From Chromera velia (taxonomy: Eukaryota; Sar; Chromeraceae): a DNA stretch of 64,000 bases. Position 1 is the first letter of the stretch; the number at the start of each line of letters is the position of its first letter. The DNA lies in NCBI GenBank assembly GCA_018398765.1, contig JAHBMJ010000146.1, forward strand, positions 1 to 64,000, in the 5' to 3' direction. Shown in pieces: positions 34,213 through 43,146 of the stretch. A program made the position numbers and the translations under genes. A model generated the notes under the pieces. The model saw only the letters and a program-made list of their open reading frames with translations, made no database searches and had not been told where the DNA came from.

Positions 34213-34572
34213 TCACTCTCCCGCCACGGTGAAGGAGAACGAACCGGTCATGACGTGGCCGTCCGTGCCGAGCGCGCGATAGCTGAACCGATAGGCGCCC
34301 GGGCCCATGAAATCGGGCTCGAGGACGAGCGTCTCGACCGGCGCACGGGTCGGCAGGTCGAGTTTGGCCGTATGGTTTGCGCCGCCGGCTCTGTGGGCCA
34401 TCTGCACGTTCAACACGCGGCTGGGTTCGGCAAATCGCAGTTCGATCGTTTCGGGCGCTGAGTCGAGCGTCGCGCCATCAGCGGGGGTCGTCATGCGTGT
34501 TTCGCCATGAGCCCAGGCGGCTCCGATCAAAAGACCGGCGATCAGGACGGCCATCATCGCTTGCTTCATCAT
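34213..34572 (-). CDS. copC: CopC-family periplasmic copper-binding protein
   Basis: The product (119 aa) has a signal peptide (MMKQAMMAVLIAGLLIGAAWAHG), then the CopC beta-barrel with His right after cleavage (HGE), a Thr-Thr-Pro-Ala-Asp-Gly turn, and the ending GTDGHVMTGSFSFTV, whose histidine binds Cu(II). GGAAGAG supports the paired ATGs at 34572/34569. It opens the copC-copD-oxidase operon. Confidence 0.92.
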   Translation of the reverse strand: MMKQAMMAVLIAGLLIGAAWAHGETRMTTPADGATLDSAPETIELRFAEPSRVLNVQMAHRAGGANHTAKLDLPTRAPVETLVLEPDFMGPGAYRFSYRALGTDGHVMTGSFSFTVAGE

Positions 34573-34716
34573 GTCTCTTCCAGGTTCATTGTAGCGCGTA
34601 CCGACGCCAGCAACGCACGGCGTCGGGATCAGCCATGCGGCATTGCGCGACGGCGTCACGCCTATTGCTTCTGAGGGGTTGCCTGGGACGCGGACAGAAC
34701 CGCGCCGCACGCAGGC

Positions 34717-35097
34717 TCACGTAGTTTGGAAGAGAAGACGCGGGGGCGGCGGTTCGACCGCTTCGGTGCTGCCGGCTGGGAAGGCTCGGGGCTGGGGCTG
34801 CTGTGCGCAGCGTATCGAGACAAACGTTGCGACGTTGGCGGACGACAACACCAGGATGCTGGCTCCGCAGTGCAACTGGCCCGGCTTGGAGGCAGCGTCA
34901 CAATCGGGCGGTGTGGTGCTGCCCGCGTGTTCATGATCACCAAGCTCGCCCAGAACGGGGGCCCCGTGACAGTCCGAAGCGTCCGTCTTGAGCGCATCGG
35001 CATGGGCGAACAGACCGCCAGCCATGATCAGCATCGCCACGGCTAGTGCCGTCAGGAAGAAGCTGGCCGCTCGACCATGGTGCATCGGATATCGCAT
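34717..35097 (-). CDS. Small secreted Cys-containing protein of copper loci (DUF2946-like)
   Basis: The product (126 aa from 35097, or 122 from 35085) has a signal peptide or anchor (FFLTALAVAMLIMAGGLFAHA), then cysteines in DASDCHGAP, PPDCDAASKPGQLHCG and SIRCAQQ, and a Pro-rich end (VEPPPPRLLFQT). This resembles DUF2946-like proteins of copper islands. It is upstream of copC on the same strand, 144 bases away. The longer upstream extension runs into the trbE fragment region and is rejected as a start. Confidence 0.65.
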   Translation of the reverse strand: MRYPMHHGRAASFFLTALAVAMLIMAGGLFAHADALKTDASDCHGAPVLGELGDHEHAGSTTPPDCDAASKPGQLHCGASILVLSSANVATFVSIRCAQQPQPRAFPAGSTEAVEPPPPRLLFQTT

Positions 35098-35189
35098 GGA
35101 ATCGGCGGCTTCTCCATTGGCGGCGCGAGAGGCAAAGCAGCCAATTGTGGCGACATTCGGCCGCGGCGCCAGTGCCGCGACTTCACGGC

Positions 35190-35465
35190 CATGCCCGAAA
35201 CGATCAACGCCGTCGATGCGTGGCTCGGATCGCTGCCCGGACATGTCTACGCCAATGTCCGGCAGCCGCCGATCTCCAGGCTCATTCTCGCCCACATGAT
35301 CCCCCTCAGTGCCGTGTGGGCGGGGCCGGAACGGCACGAGCACCTTGCAGCGCCCTACTGCTGTTCGGCAAGACCGAACGTTCGACCCCGTTCCGGTCTT
35401 GCCTTCATGTCGGCGATGTCGGGCACACGCTCGTCGTCGGTCCAACCGGCGCGGGCAAGTCACAT
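35190..35465 (+). pseudogene. trbE: Fragment of a conjugation ATPase gene (TrbE/VirB4 type), frameshifted
   Basis: Two adjacent reading frames together give a central piece of TrbE: PETINAVDAWLGSLPGHVYANVRQPPIS and LILAHMIPLSAVWAGPE in one frame. Then, after a shift near 35345-35360, LLFGKTERSTPFR, LHVGDVGHTLVVGP and the Walker A TGAGKS follow in the other. Both ends of the gene are missing: matching stops right after the Walker A, and nothing recognisable precedes it. It shows that a conjugative element of the Trb type once covered this border. It has no coding capacity as it stands. Confidence 0.8.
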
Positions 35466-35467
35466 CT

Positions 35468-35530
35468 GAGCTGCTACCGCTGTTTGGACCACCCGGCTGA
35501 AGATTTTTGGGGGTTGAGCCGCTACCGCTC
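35468..35530. repeat. Direct repeat at the edge of the trbE fragment
   Basis: TGAGCTGCTACCGCT at 35468-35482 and TGAGCCGCTACCGCT at 35516-35530 differ at one base and lie 48 bases apart. The first copy is where similarity to TrbE ends; the second covers the end of the ABC-permease gene. It may mark the joint of a deletion or insertion. Confidence 0.45.
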
Positions 35531-36397
35531 GCCCTTCTGGTACGGCACCATCAACGCTGCCGGATAGCTCGCGCGGCGTGACACAAGAACGAGCGCGACG
35601 ATAGACAGCACGTAGGGCATCATAAGGAACAACTGATAGGGTATGGTGCCGCCCGTCAATTGTTGCAGCCGGATCTGATAGGCGTCGAAGGCGGCGAACA
35701 GTATCGCGCCGATCAGTGCCTTACCCGGCCGCCACGAACCGAAAACAACGAGCGCAATGCAAATCCAACCCCGCCCATTGACCATCTCGAAGAAGAAGGA
35801 ATCGAAGGCCGACATCGTCAAGAAGGCGCCGCCGATGGCCATCAAGGCGCTACCGATTATTACCGCGCCCATGCGCATGGCCGTCACGCTGATGCCCTGC
35901 GCCTCAACGGCCGCCGGGTTCTCGCCGACGGCGCGCAGCGCAAGCCCAAGCGGTGTCCGATAAAGAACCCAGGCAACAAGCGCGACGAGGACGAACGCCA
36001 AATAGGTTAGCGGCGTCTGGTTGAACAGCGCTGGTCCGGCGATCGGAATATGGGACAGTAGGGGAATCGCGAATGGCTGGAAGGCCTCGATCTTCGGAGG
36101 TGTTGCCGCTCCCGGCAGAAGAACGCGATAGGCAAAATAGGTAAGACTGGTCGCCAAGAGCGTCGTACCGATGCCAACAACATGCTGCGACAGGCCGAGC
36201 GGCACGGTCAGTGTACCGTGGACCAGCCCGAAGAACGCTCCGGCAGCAGCTGCCATGGCGACGCCCGTCCACAAATCGGCCCCTGCGTAAACAGCGAACC
36301 ACCCGGCGAATGCGCCGGCCACCATGATGCCCTCGATGCCAAGATTGAGAACACCGGCACGCTGACAAAACAGTTCGCCCATCGTCGCGCGCCGCAT
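35522..36397 (-). CDS. ABC transporter permease of the nucleoside/BmpA-linked type, 5' end probably lost
   Basis: The product (291 aa from the ATG at 36397) matches the inner-membrane permease of nucleoside-type uptake systems: ELFCQRAGVLNLGIEGIMVAGAFAGW near the start, GENPAAVEAQGISV in the cytoplasmic loop, and about eight to nine helices. Relatives begin with about 15 more residues that form the first helix (a 'LRxATPLLxAALG' type start). Here that part is absent, and the sequence before the ATG does not resemble it. The partner permease, ATPase and binding protein are missing. It probably is a left-over cut on its 5' side. Confidence 0.75.
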   Translation of the reverse strand: MRRATMGELFCQRAGVLNLGIEGIMVAGAFAGWFAVYAGADLWTGVAMAAAAGAFFGLVHGTLTVPLGLSQHVVGIGTTLLATSLTYFAYRVLLPGAATPPKIEAFQPFAIPLLSHIPIAGPALFNQTPLTYLAFVLVALVAWVLYRTPLGLALRAVGENPAAVEAQGISVTAMRMGAVIIGSALMAIGGAFLTMSAFDSFFFEMVNGRGWICIALVVFGSWRPGKALIGAILFAAFDAYQIRLQQLTGGTIPYQLFLMMPYVLSIVALVLVSRRASYPAALMVPYQKGER

Positions 36398-36677
36398 GGG
36401 GTGAATGCTGTGTGCGGCCGGCGTTGATGGTCTGTCCATGTCCGTCGGACGGGTATCACGACGAGGCCGGCTCGACCGCAAGGAATGTGCAACGCGAGAC
36501 TCGTCGGCAAAGCGACCCATCGCGAGCCGCCTTTTGGATAGCAACATCGGCCGCAACCTTCTTTTGTCAGATCTCGGTTCAGTTGCAGTTTGCAAGCGAT
36601 ATCCGGCCTTTGGTTTACCGCGGCAATCGGGAAGAATCTTGGAGCGATAGGATGCCAGCGGATAACTCAGCTGACAC

Positions 36678-39600
36678 CTACTGTGGTGGTTCTGGCTGCA
36701 GCCCCATCGCCCGGTTGATCTCGGCGCGCACCTTGTCGGCGGCTTCCTCCCGCACCGGCCCGTAGCCCCTTATGTCCTGGGGTGCCGCAGCGATGCCAAG
36801 CTTTTTCTCGTCGGGCATGTCCTTGCCCGGCAACTCGCGCAGGACCGTTTCGAACCATTCGACAAGATCGCGATCCAGCCGGCGGTCGGCCTGATGGCGG
36901 AACGGGTCCAGGGGCGTTCCGCGCAGATGGCGCATGCTGGCGAGCACGGCGAAGACACGGCCCATCCACGGGCCGAAGCTGCGCTTGCGCGGCCGCCCCC
37001 TGTGATCGGTGCCGCGGGCGAGGATCGGCGGCGCGAGGTGATAGGTCGGGCGGACCTCGCCCTCGAACATGGTCGCGAGCCTGGCCCTGAATGCGGGGTC
37101 GGTGTGCAGGCGCGCGACCTCGTATTCGTCCTTGTAGGCCATCAGCCGATAGAGCGAGCGTGCCGCCGTCTCGGCGATCGCCTCGTCTGCGATCGCGGCG
37201 CGAAACCGGTCGATGGTCGCGCGGAACCGTCTTGCGGGCGCCTTCCCGCCCCAGACGCGCAGATCGGCTTCGCGGGCCGTCAGCAGGTCTTCGAGCGTTC
37301 GGGGAACCCGGCCGGCCTCGTCCGGTTTTTCGCCAAGCGCGTCCGGGTCATGGGCCATGATCCGGCCGAGCGCGAATGCGCGGCGATTGTTCTCGACGGC
37401 GACCCCGTTCAGTTCGATGGCCCGATCGAGCGCGTCGAGCGACACGGGCACCATTCCGCGTTGCCAGGCAAAGCCGAGCATCATGACGTTGGCATAGACC
37501 GTATCGCCCATCAGGCGTTCGGAGACGGCGTTCGCGTCGACCGCGGCGAGGTTGCGCGAACCGACGGCCTGGGCGATCGCCGCTGCCCGGTCGTTCACTT
37601 GCAGATCGGCGTCACGGTTCAGCACGAGATCGCCGGTCGGCATTTCCGAGACGCTCAATGCCACCTTCGTCCCCTGGCGGTAGTGGACGGAGGCCTGCGG
37701 CGCCGAGGCCACGACCGCGTCGGATGCGATGACCGCGTCCGCCGATCCCTTCTCGATCCGGACCTGATGCAGGTCCGCGCCTGATCGGGCGAGCCGAACG
37801 TGGCCGAGGACCGTACCGAACTTCTGGGCGAACCCGGTGAAGTCGAGAACGCTCGCGGCCAGCCCTTCCAGGTGCGCGGCCATGGAGACGAGCGCGCTGA
37901 CCGTCACCACGCCGGTGCCGCCGACGCCCGCCACCAGCAGGTTCCAGGGACGGTCGAGATCGACCGGATCGGGCTGCGGCAGACCCGCGGCGAGCGCGGC
38001 CGCGTCGTGATCGGATTGCCGCTTGCGCAATGTCGCGCCTTCGATGGTCACGAAGGACGGGCAGAAGCCCTGAAGGCACGAATAGTCCTTATTGCACGAG
38101 GCCTGGTTGATCCGGCGCTTGCGGCCATACTCGGTTTCGACCGGCTCGACGCTCAGGCAATTCGATTCCACCGAGCAGTCGCCGCAGCCCTCGCAGACCG
38201 CTTCGTTGATGACGACGGTGCGGCTGGGCGTGGGCGCCTCGCCCCGTTTGCGGCGGCGGCGCGCCTCGGTGGCGCAGACCTGATCGTAAACGATCACCGT
38301 CACGCCGGAAATGTCGCGGAGTTCGCGCTGAACGGCATCGAGTTCGGTGCGGTGATGAAAGGTCGTGCCGTCGGGGAACGCGGCGCGGTCGATGCGCGCA
38401 AGGTCTTCGGTGACAAGCGCGATCCGCGAGACGCCTTCGGCCCGACAACTGCGCGCGATGGCGGCCGGGCTGGCCGGACCGTCGACGGGCTGGCCGCCGG
38501 TCATGGCGACGGCGTCGTTGTAGAGGATCTTGAAGGTGATGTTGGCCCTTGCCGCCACGGCCTGCCGGATGGCCAGAGACCCCGAATGGTACCAGGTTCC
38601 CTCGCCGATGTTCTGAAACAGGTGCCGACCGCCGTTGAACATCGACGTGGCGATCCACGGAACGCCTTCGCCGCCCATCTGCGCGAATCCGGCCGTGCGA
38701 CGGTTCATCCACGACGCCATGACGTGACAGCCTATGCCCGAGGCGGCCTGCGAGCCTTCGGGCACCTTGGTCGATGTGTTGTGCGGGCAGCCAGAGCAGA
38801 AATAGGGCGTGCGGGTCGCGCCCTTCACGTCGAGCAGGCGCGGCGGGCGCGCGGTCAGCGCTTGCGCCCGCGCGGGCAGGTCGAGATCGGGCACGAAGGG
38901 AGCCAGCCGGGCGGCGAGGATCGGGGCGAGTGCCAGCGGCGACAGTTCGCCTGTCCAGGGAACGAGCGGCGCCATCGTCTCGTCGTGCTTGCCCACCATG
39001 CGCTCGGGGGTGGCGCCGGGCAGATCGTAGAAGGCCTCCTTGAGCTGGCTCTCGATAATGCCGCGCTTTTCCTCGATCACCAGCACCTCGCGCTTGCCCT
39101 GCACGAAGCGCAGCGCGTCGCGCCGGGCCAGCGGCCAGACCATGCCCACCTTGTAAAGGTCGATCCCGCGCGCGCGGCACACCGCTTCGGTCACGCCAAG
39201 CAGGCGTAGCGCTTCCATCGTGTCGCCGAACGCCTTGCCCGTGGTGACGATGCCAAACGTCGCGTCCGCAAGGCCGTAAAGAGCACGGTCGATCGGGTTC
39301 GCCTCGGCGAAGGCCTGCACGGCGCGCAGCTTGTGGGCGATCCGCGTCTCGATCTCGGTCGAGGGAAGGTCCGCAAGGCGGATGTGCAGACCGCCGGGCG
39401 GGGCCTCGTACGCCGGCGTGGTGAACACGCGATCGGGTGCCAATTCCACCGAGGCGCCGGACTCGACGGTTTCCGATATCGCCTTGAACCCGGACCAGAC
39501 GCCGGCGAAGCGGCTGAGCGCGTAGCCCCATTCACCGAAGGCCGGGTACTCGGCGACCGAAGCCGGGTTCAACGTGGGCACGAACCAGGACATGAACGCC

Positions 39601-40097
39601 ACGTCCGACTGGTGCGGCATCGACGAGGATACGCATCCATGATCGTCGCCGGCGACGACCAGCACGCCGCCCTTCGGGTGCGAGCCATAGGCATTGCCAT
39701 GTCGGAGCGCGTCGCCGGACCGGTCGACGCCCGGCCCCTTGCCGTACCAGAGGCCGAACACGCCCTCGACGGTGCTGCGCGGGTCCAGCGCGGCCTGCTG
39801 CGCGCCCAGAAGGGCCGTGGCTCCGAGGTCCTCGTTGATGGCGGGAAGGAAGCGGATGTTGGCATCGTCCAGCCGCTTCTTCTGCGCCCACAGTTCCTTG
39901 TCCAGACCGCCCAGGGGCGATCCGCGATAGCCCGAGACGAAACCGGCCGTGTTCAGGCCGGCGGCGCGGTCACGGCGTGCCTGATCGAGGACGATCCGTA
40001 CCAGCGCCTGGGTGCCCGTCAGGAACACCCGGCCATCGGTCCGCGCATAGCGGTCATCAAGGGCGTATTGCGGAAGGTGCTGGCGACAGTTGGCCAT
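36678..40097 (-). CDS. Indolepyruvate ferredoxin oxidoreductase, fused large type
   Basis: The 1139-aa enzyme oxidatively decarboxylates aryl-pyruvates or branched 2-oxo acids to acyl-CoA with thiamine diphosphate and iron-sulfur clusters. Its parts are an N-terminal pyruvate-oxidoreductase domain (GYRGSPLGGLD early), a thiamine-diphosphate domain (YFCSGCPHNTSTKVP about residue 430; GIGCHVMASW), cysteine-rich cluster motifs (CEGCGDCSVESNC, CNKDYSC) and a gamma-type domain with GVGGTGVVTVSAL (about 730). This fused form is normal in alphaproteobacteria. It is last in the run with proline dehydrogenase, amino-acid dehydrogenase and hydrolase, and could take the keto acids that the dehydrogenase makes. 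The 280 bases after it hold no gene. Confidence 0.92.
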   Translation of the reverse strand: MANCRQHLPQYALDDRYARTDGRVFLTGTQALVRIVLDQARRDRAAGLNTAGFVSGYRGSPLGGLDKELWAQKKRLDDANIRFLPAINEDLGATALLGAQQAALDPRSTVEGVFGLWYGKGPGVDRSGDALRHGNAYGSHPKGGVLVVAGDDHGCVSSSMPHQSDVAFMSWFVPTLNPASVAEYPAFGEWGYALSRFAGVWSGFKAISETVESGASVELAPDRVFTTPAYEAPPGGLHIRLADLPSTEIETRIAHKLRAVQAFAEANPIDRALYGLADATFGIVTTGKAFGDTMEALRLLGVTEAVCRARGIDLYKVGMVWPLARRDALRFVQGKREVLVIEEKRGIIESQLKEAFYDLPGATPERMVGKHDETMAPLVPWTGELSPLALAPILAARLAPFVPDLDLPARAQALTARPPRLLDVKGATRTPYFCSGCPHNTSTKVPEGSQAASGIGCHVMASWMNRRTAGFAQMGGEGVPWIATSMFNGGRHLFQNIGEGTWYHSGSLAIRQAVAARANITFKILYNDAVAMTGGQPVDGPASPAAIARSCRAEGVSRIALVTEDLARIDRAAFPDGTTFHHRTELDAVQRELRDISGVTVIVYDQVCATEARRRRKRGEAPTPSRTVVINEAVCEGCGDCSVESNCLSVEPVETEYGRKRRINQASCNKDYSCLQGFCPSFVTIEGATLRKRQSDHDAAALAAGLPQPDPVDLDRPWNLLVAGVGGTGVVTVSALVSMAAHLEGLAASVLDFTGFAQKFGTVLGHVRLARSGADLHQVRIEKGSADAVIASDAVVASAPQASVHYRQGTKVALSVSEMPTGDLVLNRDADLQVNDRAAAIAQAVGSRNLAAVDANAVSERLMGDTVYANVMMLGFAWQRGMVPVSLDALDRAIELNGVAVENNRRAFALGRIMAHDPDALGEKPDEAGRVPRTLEDLLTAREADLRVWGGKAPARRFRATIDRFRAAIADEAIAETAARSLYRLMAYKDEYEVARLHTDPAFRARLATMFEGEVRPTYHLAPPILARGTDHRGRPRKRSFGPWMGRVFAVLASMRHLRGTPLDPFRHQADRRLDRDLVEWFETVLRELPGKDMPDEKKLGIAAAPQDIRGYGPVREEAADKVRAEINRAMGLQPEPPQ

Positions 40098-40112
40098 CGG
40101 GTTCTCCGGCGA

Positions 40113-41069
40113 TCAGGTCACGAGCGAGCGGGCGAGCAGGACCGCATTGCGCGGGTTCTCACCGATTCGGCGCACCGCATGCGGCCACCAGTCGCGGCCG
40201 AAGGGCACGTAGAGCCGGACCCTTTCTCCCTTTGCCGCGAGATCGCGGGCGACATCCTCGCGGACGCCCAGCAACATCTCGAACTCGTAGGTTCCCGGCT
40301 CCCATCCGTTTCGGCGCGCGGTGGCGATGGCGTGCTCGTGCAGGGCCGTGTCGTGGGTGGCCACCACGGGATAGAAGCCGCGTTCGCGGGCTTCGGGCGA
40401 CAGCATGAGATCGATCAGTCGGCGGGAATTGGCCTTGATCTCGCGTTGCGTCTGGAACGCAAGGTCGGGCCCGGCGGCGAAGGCCCCCTTGACCAGCCGG
40501 ATCCGGCTGCCGCGCTCGACCTGGCGAACCATGTCGTCCCATGTCCTTCGCCGGTAGGCCTGAAGCGTCAGCGCCACCGGCAGGCCAGCAGCCTGAAGCG
40601 TGTCGTGAAGGGCAATCGTCACCTCGGTGACGCTCGCATCCTCCATGTCGAGCATCAGGCAGTGCACGCCCTCCCGGTTGCCGGCAAGCGCGCCGATGCG
40701 CGCGGCGATGGTGCGTGCGTGCCCTTCGACGTCTTCCGGCGTGACCACCTGCCCGATCTGGGTCGGATCGACGGAGACATGGATGTCCAGACCGGCAGCC
40801 GCCACCGCCTCGGCCGCGGCGAGCTTGTGTCCGACGGTCTCGGCGACGAGCGCGGGGTCGTCGACATATTCGCCCATGAAGAACAGCGACGAGCGGATCC
40901 CGTGGCCATTGAGCAGGGCGACGGCGCGTTCGCACCCATCGGTGACGTCCGCGCCGGCAACATATTTGTCGCGCAGGAACGAAGTGGCGCGCGCCGACTG
41001 CATGAAACGCTTGGTCGTCGCGGAGCGGGCGAGGCCGATCATCGCAGCCTGCCAGGTTCGACGGATCAT
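40113..41069 (-). CDS. Proline dehydrogenase family protein
   Basis: The 318-aa product is a single-domain FAD proline dehydrogenase: RDKYVAGAD near the start, LDMEDASV, RLVKGAF and the C-terminal YVPFGRDWWPHAVRRIGENPRN, where PRODH enzymes hold FAD and proline. It would oxidise proline or a related cyclic amine to the pyrroline. There is no P5C dehydrogenase beside it, so the second step must be made elsewhere. It stops 15 bases before the indolepyruvate oxidoreductase gene. Confidence 0.9.
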   Translation of the reverse strand: MIRRTWQAAMIGLARSATTKRFMQSARATSFLRDKYVAGADVTDGCERAVALLNGHGIRSSLFFMGEYVDDPALVAETVGHKLAAAEAVAAAGLDIHVSVDPTQIGQVVTPEDVEGHARTIAARIGALAGNREGVHCLMLDMEDASVTEVTIALHDTLQAAGLPVALTLQAYRRRTWDDMVRQVERGSRIRLVKGAFAAGPDLAFQTQREIKANSRRLIDLMLSPEARERGFYPVVATHDTALHEHAIATARRNGWEPGTYEFEMLLGVREDVARDLAAKGERVRLYVPFGRDWWPHAVRRIGENPRNAVLLARSLVT

Positions 41070-41160
41070 CGCGAGAAATCCTCCATCCAGCGTGCAGATG
41101 TCCAGGCATCGCCGCCTTGCCGGGCGACCCGCGGGGTTCCTTCGTTACCGGCGGGATCAA

Positions 41161-42192
41161 TCATGGCGCGCGCCGATCCGCTGCGAGCTGCTCGGCGGCA
41201 GCCGCAATGGAGACGCCCAGGCTATCGGCGGTAGCGACGATCTCGTCGAGCCGGTCGGCAAGGCCCGCCGCCTGGCTGTGCGCCCAGGCCTCGTCATGGC
41301 CCTCGATCTGCATGGCGACCGCGATCAGGCCGCCGGCATTGGCAAGGTAGTCGGGCACGTAGAAGATGCCTCTTTCGTGAAGCGCATTACCCATATCGGC
41401 GGTCGCAAGCTGGTTGTTGGCCGAGCCGGCAATCACGCGCGCCCTGATCGCCCCGACAGTGTCCGAACGGATCACTCCACCGAGTGCGCACGGGGCAAGC
41501 ACATCGACGTCGAGCCCGATCAGGCTCGCCGGGTCGACGATCTCGACGCCCACGCCGGCGGCCTCCTCGTTGGCGGCCCGGTCGACGTCGCCTCCGAGCA
41601 CGCGCGCGCCATCGTCAAGCAGCAGGCGCGCCAGGCGCAGGCCGACCTTGCCCAGTCCCTGAACGCCGACGCTCGTTCGGCCGAGACCGTCCCGCCCGAG
41701 CCGGTGCCGCACAGCACGTTTGAGGGTGGCGAAGACACCGTCCGCCGTGAGCGCGTCGGGGCGGATGGGCCCGGTTCCGACCATCCAGGGCGTCGCGGTC
41801 CGCATCGTCTCGACGTCGCACGCGGACAGGCCGACATCGACGCCCGTCCGAAACCGGCCGCCAAAGCCGTTGACGAAACCGGCCAGGGAATCGAGCACGG
41901 CGCGTCGGGCGGACGGTTCGGGCACGCCGAGCACGACCGCCTTGGCGCCGGCGAAGGGGAGCCCCGTGACGGCGCACTTGCTGCTCATTCCACGCGAAAG
42001 CCGCAGCGCATCCCCAAGCGCTTCCTCGGTGGTTGCGTAGTCCCGTATCCGGCATCCGCCGACGCTCGGATACGTGCCCGTCGGGTCGACCCGATGCAGA
42101 GCCACGATGGCTCTGGCGCCCGTCTTGGCATCATGAAGAAAACAGACCGCGGCGTGGGCGTCGAAGTCGGGATGCTCGGATGGTGCGATCAA
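41161..42192 (-). CDS. Leu/Phe/Val-type amino-acid dehydrogenase
   Basis: The 343-aa enzyme belongs to the Glu/Leu/Phe/Val dehydrogenase family: SVGGCRIRDY near the start, catalytic lysines in SRGMSSKCAVTGLPFAGAKAVV (about residues 66-87), and the NAD-binding VGVQGLGKVG (about 180). The length and the GLPFAGAK motif fit the leucine/phenylalanine dehydrogenase branch. It would deaminate an amino acid to the keto acid that the nearby oxidoreductase can take. Its start overlaps the hydrolase stop by four bases. Confidence 0.9.
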   Translation of the reverse strand: MIAPSEHPDFDAHAAVCFLHDAKTGARAIVALHRVDPTGTYPSVGGCRIRDYATTEEALGDALRLSRGMSSKCAVTGLPFAGAKAVVLGVPEPSARRAVLDSLAGFVNGFGGRFRTGVDVGLSACDVETMRTATPWMVGTGPIRPDALTADGVFATLKRAVRHRLGRDGLGRTSVGVQGLGKVGLRLARLLLDDGARVLGGDVDRAANEEAAGVGVEIVDPASLIGLDVDVLAPCALGGVIRSDTVGAIRARVIAGSANNQLATADMGNALHERGIFYVPDYLANAGGLIAVAMQIEGHDEAWAHSQAAGLADRLDEIVATADSLGVSIAAAAEQLAADRRAP

Positions 42193-43001
42193 GAGCCGTT
42201 CCCTCCTCCGGCCGCGAACGCGCGCAGGTCCTCATTGAACCGGTCGGGGAACTCCCAGAACATCATGTGGCTCGGGTAGACCGACAGCCTGCCTGCGGGA
42301 GCATTCTCGGACAGCCATGCCGATGCCGCGTCCTTGTGCTCATCGCGGACGACGTTCCAGTAGGGGCGTGCCCTGGAGATCGCCCTTGCCTCCTCGCGCC
42401 AGTCGGCGAGCGCGCCGTCGGCGAACAGCGCCCAGGCGACGTGAGGCTCTGTCGACTGGCTCGATGCGAGAATGTGATCCATCTCTTCTGGCGTTGTCTC
42501 GCGCGAGATCATCGTCGGCGCATAGCCGGACATGAACTCGGCATGACCTTCACGCAGCATCCCCAGATAGGCCGACAGTTCCGCAGCGCTGCCTTCGCCC
42601 CAACCGATCTCGGCATCGCGCATCGGCTTGGGCGACTCGTCGAGAATGGCGAGGCCGCCGACGCGGTCATGGCCGTGCGCGCGCAGATAGGCGTAGGCGG
42701 TGTTCGAGCCATAGGACCAGGCCACGACGATCACGTCATGCAGGTCGAGAGCCTCGATCAGGGCGGCCAGATCGTCGCCGTGCTGGGCGTAGGTGTTGCC
42801 CATGAGCGTGGCGGGCGATCGCCCGGTCCCGCGCGGATCGTAGGTGATGACGCGATGGGTGTCCGACAAGCCGGCCTGCTGGGCTCCGAACACGTCGTGC
42901 CCGAAGGTCCAGCCCGGCACGAACAGGAGCGGACGCCCCTCGCCGACGTCGCGGACGAACAGCGTCGTGTTTCCGGCAACGGCAATGCTGTGGGTCTTCA
43001 T
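42189..43001 (-). CDS. Alpha/beta hydrolase with an A-W-S-Y-G elbow
   Basis: The 270-aa product has the alpha/beta hydrolase pattern: LLFVPGWTFGHDVF, YDPRGTGRS, then a nucleophile elbow AWSYGS (about residue 96) in place of the more usual Gly-x-Ser-x-Gly, acid Asp in ILDESPK, and a late histidine in YPSHMMFW. GGGAGG before the ATG at 43001 fits. It is first in the catabolic run and faces the Lrp gene across 145 bases. The substrate is likely an ester or amide tied to the amino-acid path. Confidence 0.85.
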   Translation of the reverse strand: MKTHSIAVAGNTTLFVRDVGEGRPLLFVPGWTFGHDVFGAQQAGLSDTHRVITYDPRGTGRSPATLMGNTYAQHGDDLAALIEALDLHDVIVVAWSYGSNTAYAYLRAHGHDRVGGLAILDESPKPMRDAEIGWGEGSAAELSAYLGMLREGHAEFMSGYAPTMISRETTPEEMDHILASSQSTEPHVAWALFADGALADWREEARAISRARPYWNVVRDEHKDAASAWLSENAPAGRLSVYPSHMMFWEFPDRFNEDLRAFAAGGGNGS

Positions 43002-43146
43002 TTTCGACTTCCTCCCTTTCTGCAAGCTCTCTCCCTCCAGGCAGCTTGACATGACCGGCGCGGCAGATCATGCCTTTTGAACCCCGGATAGTCGCCAGAT
43101 CGGTAAGCTGTCCCTGAAAACACTCTGATCGAGGTAGAATCTTGCC

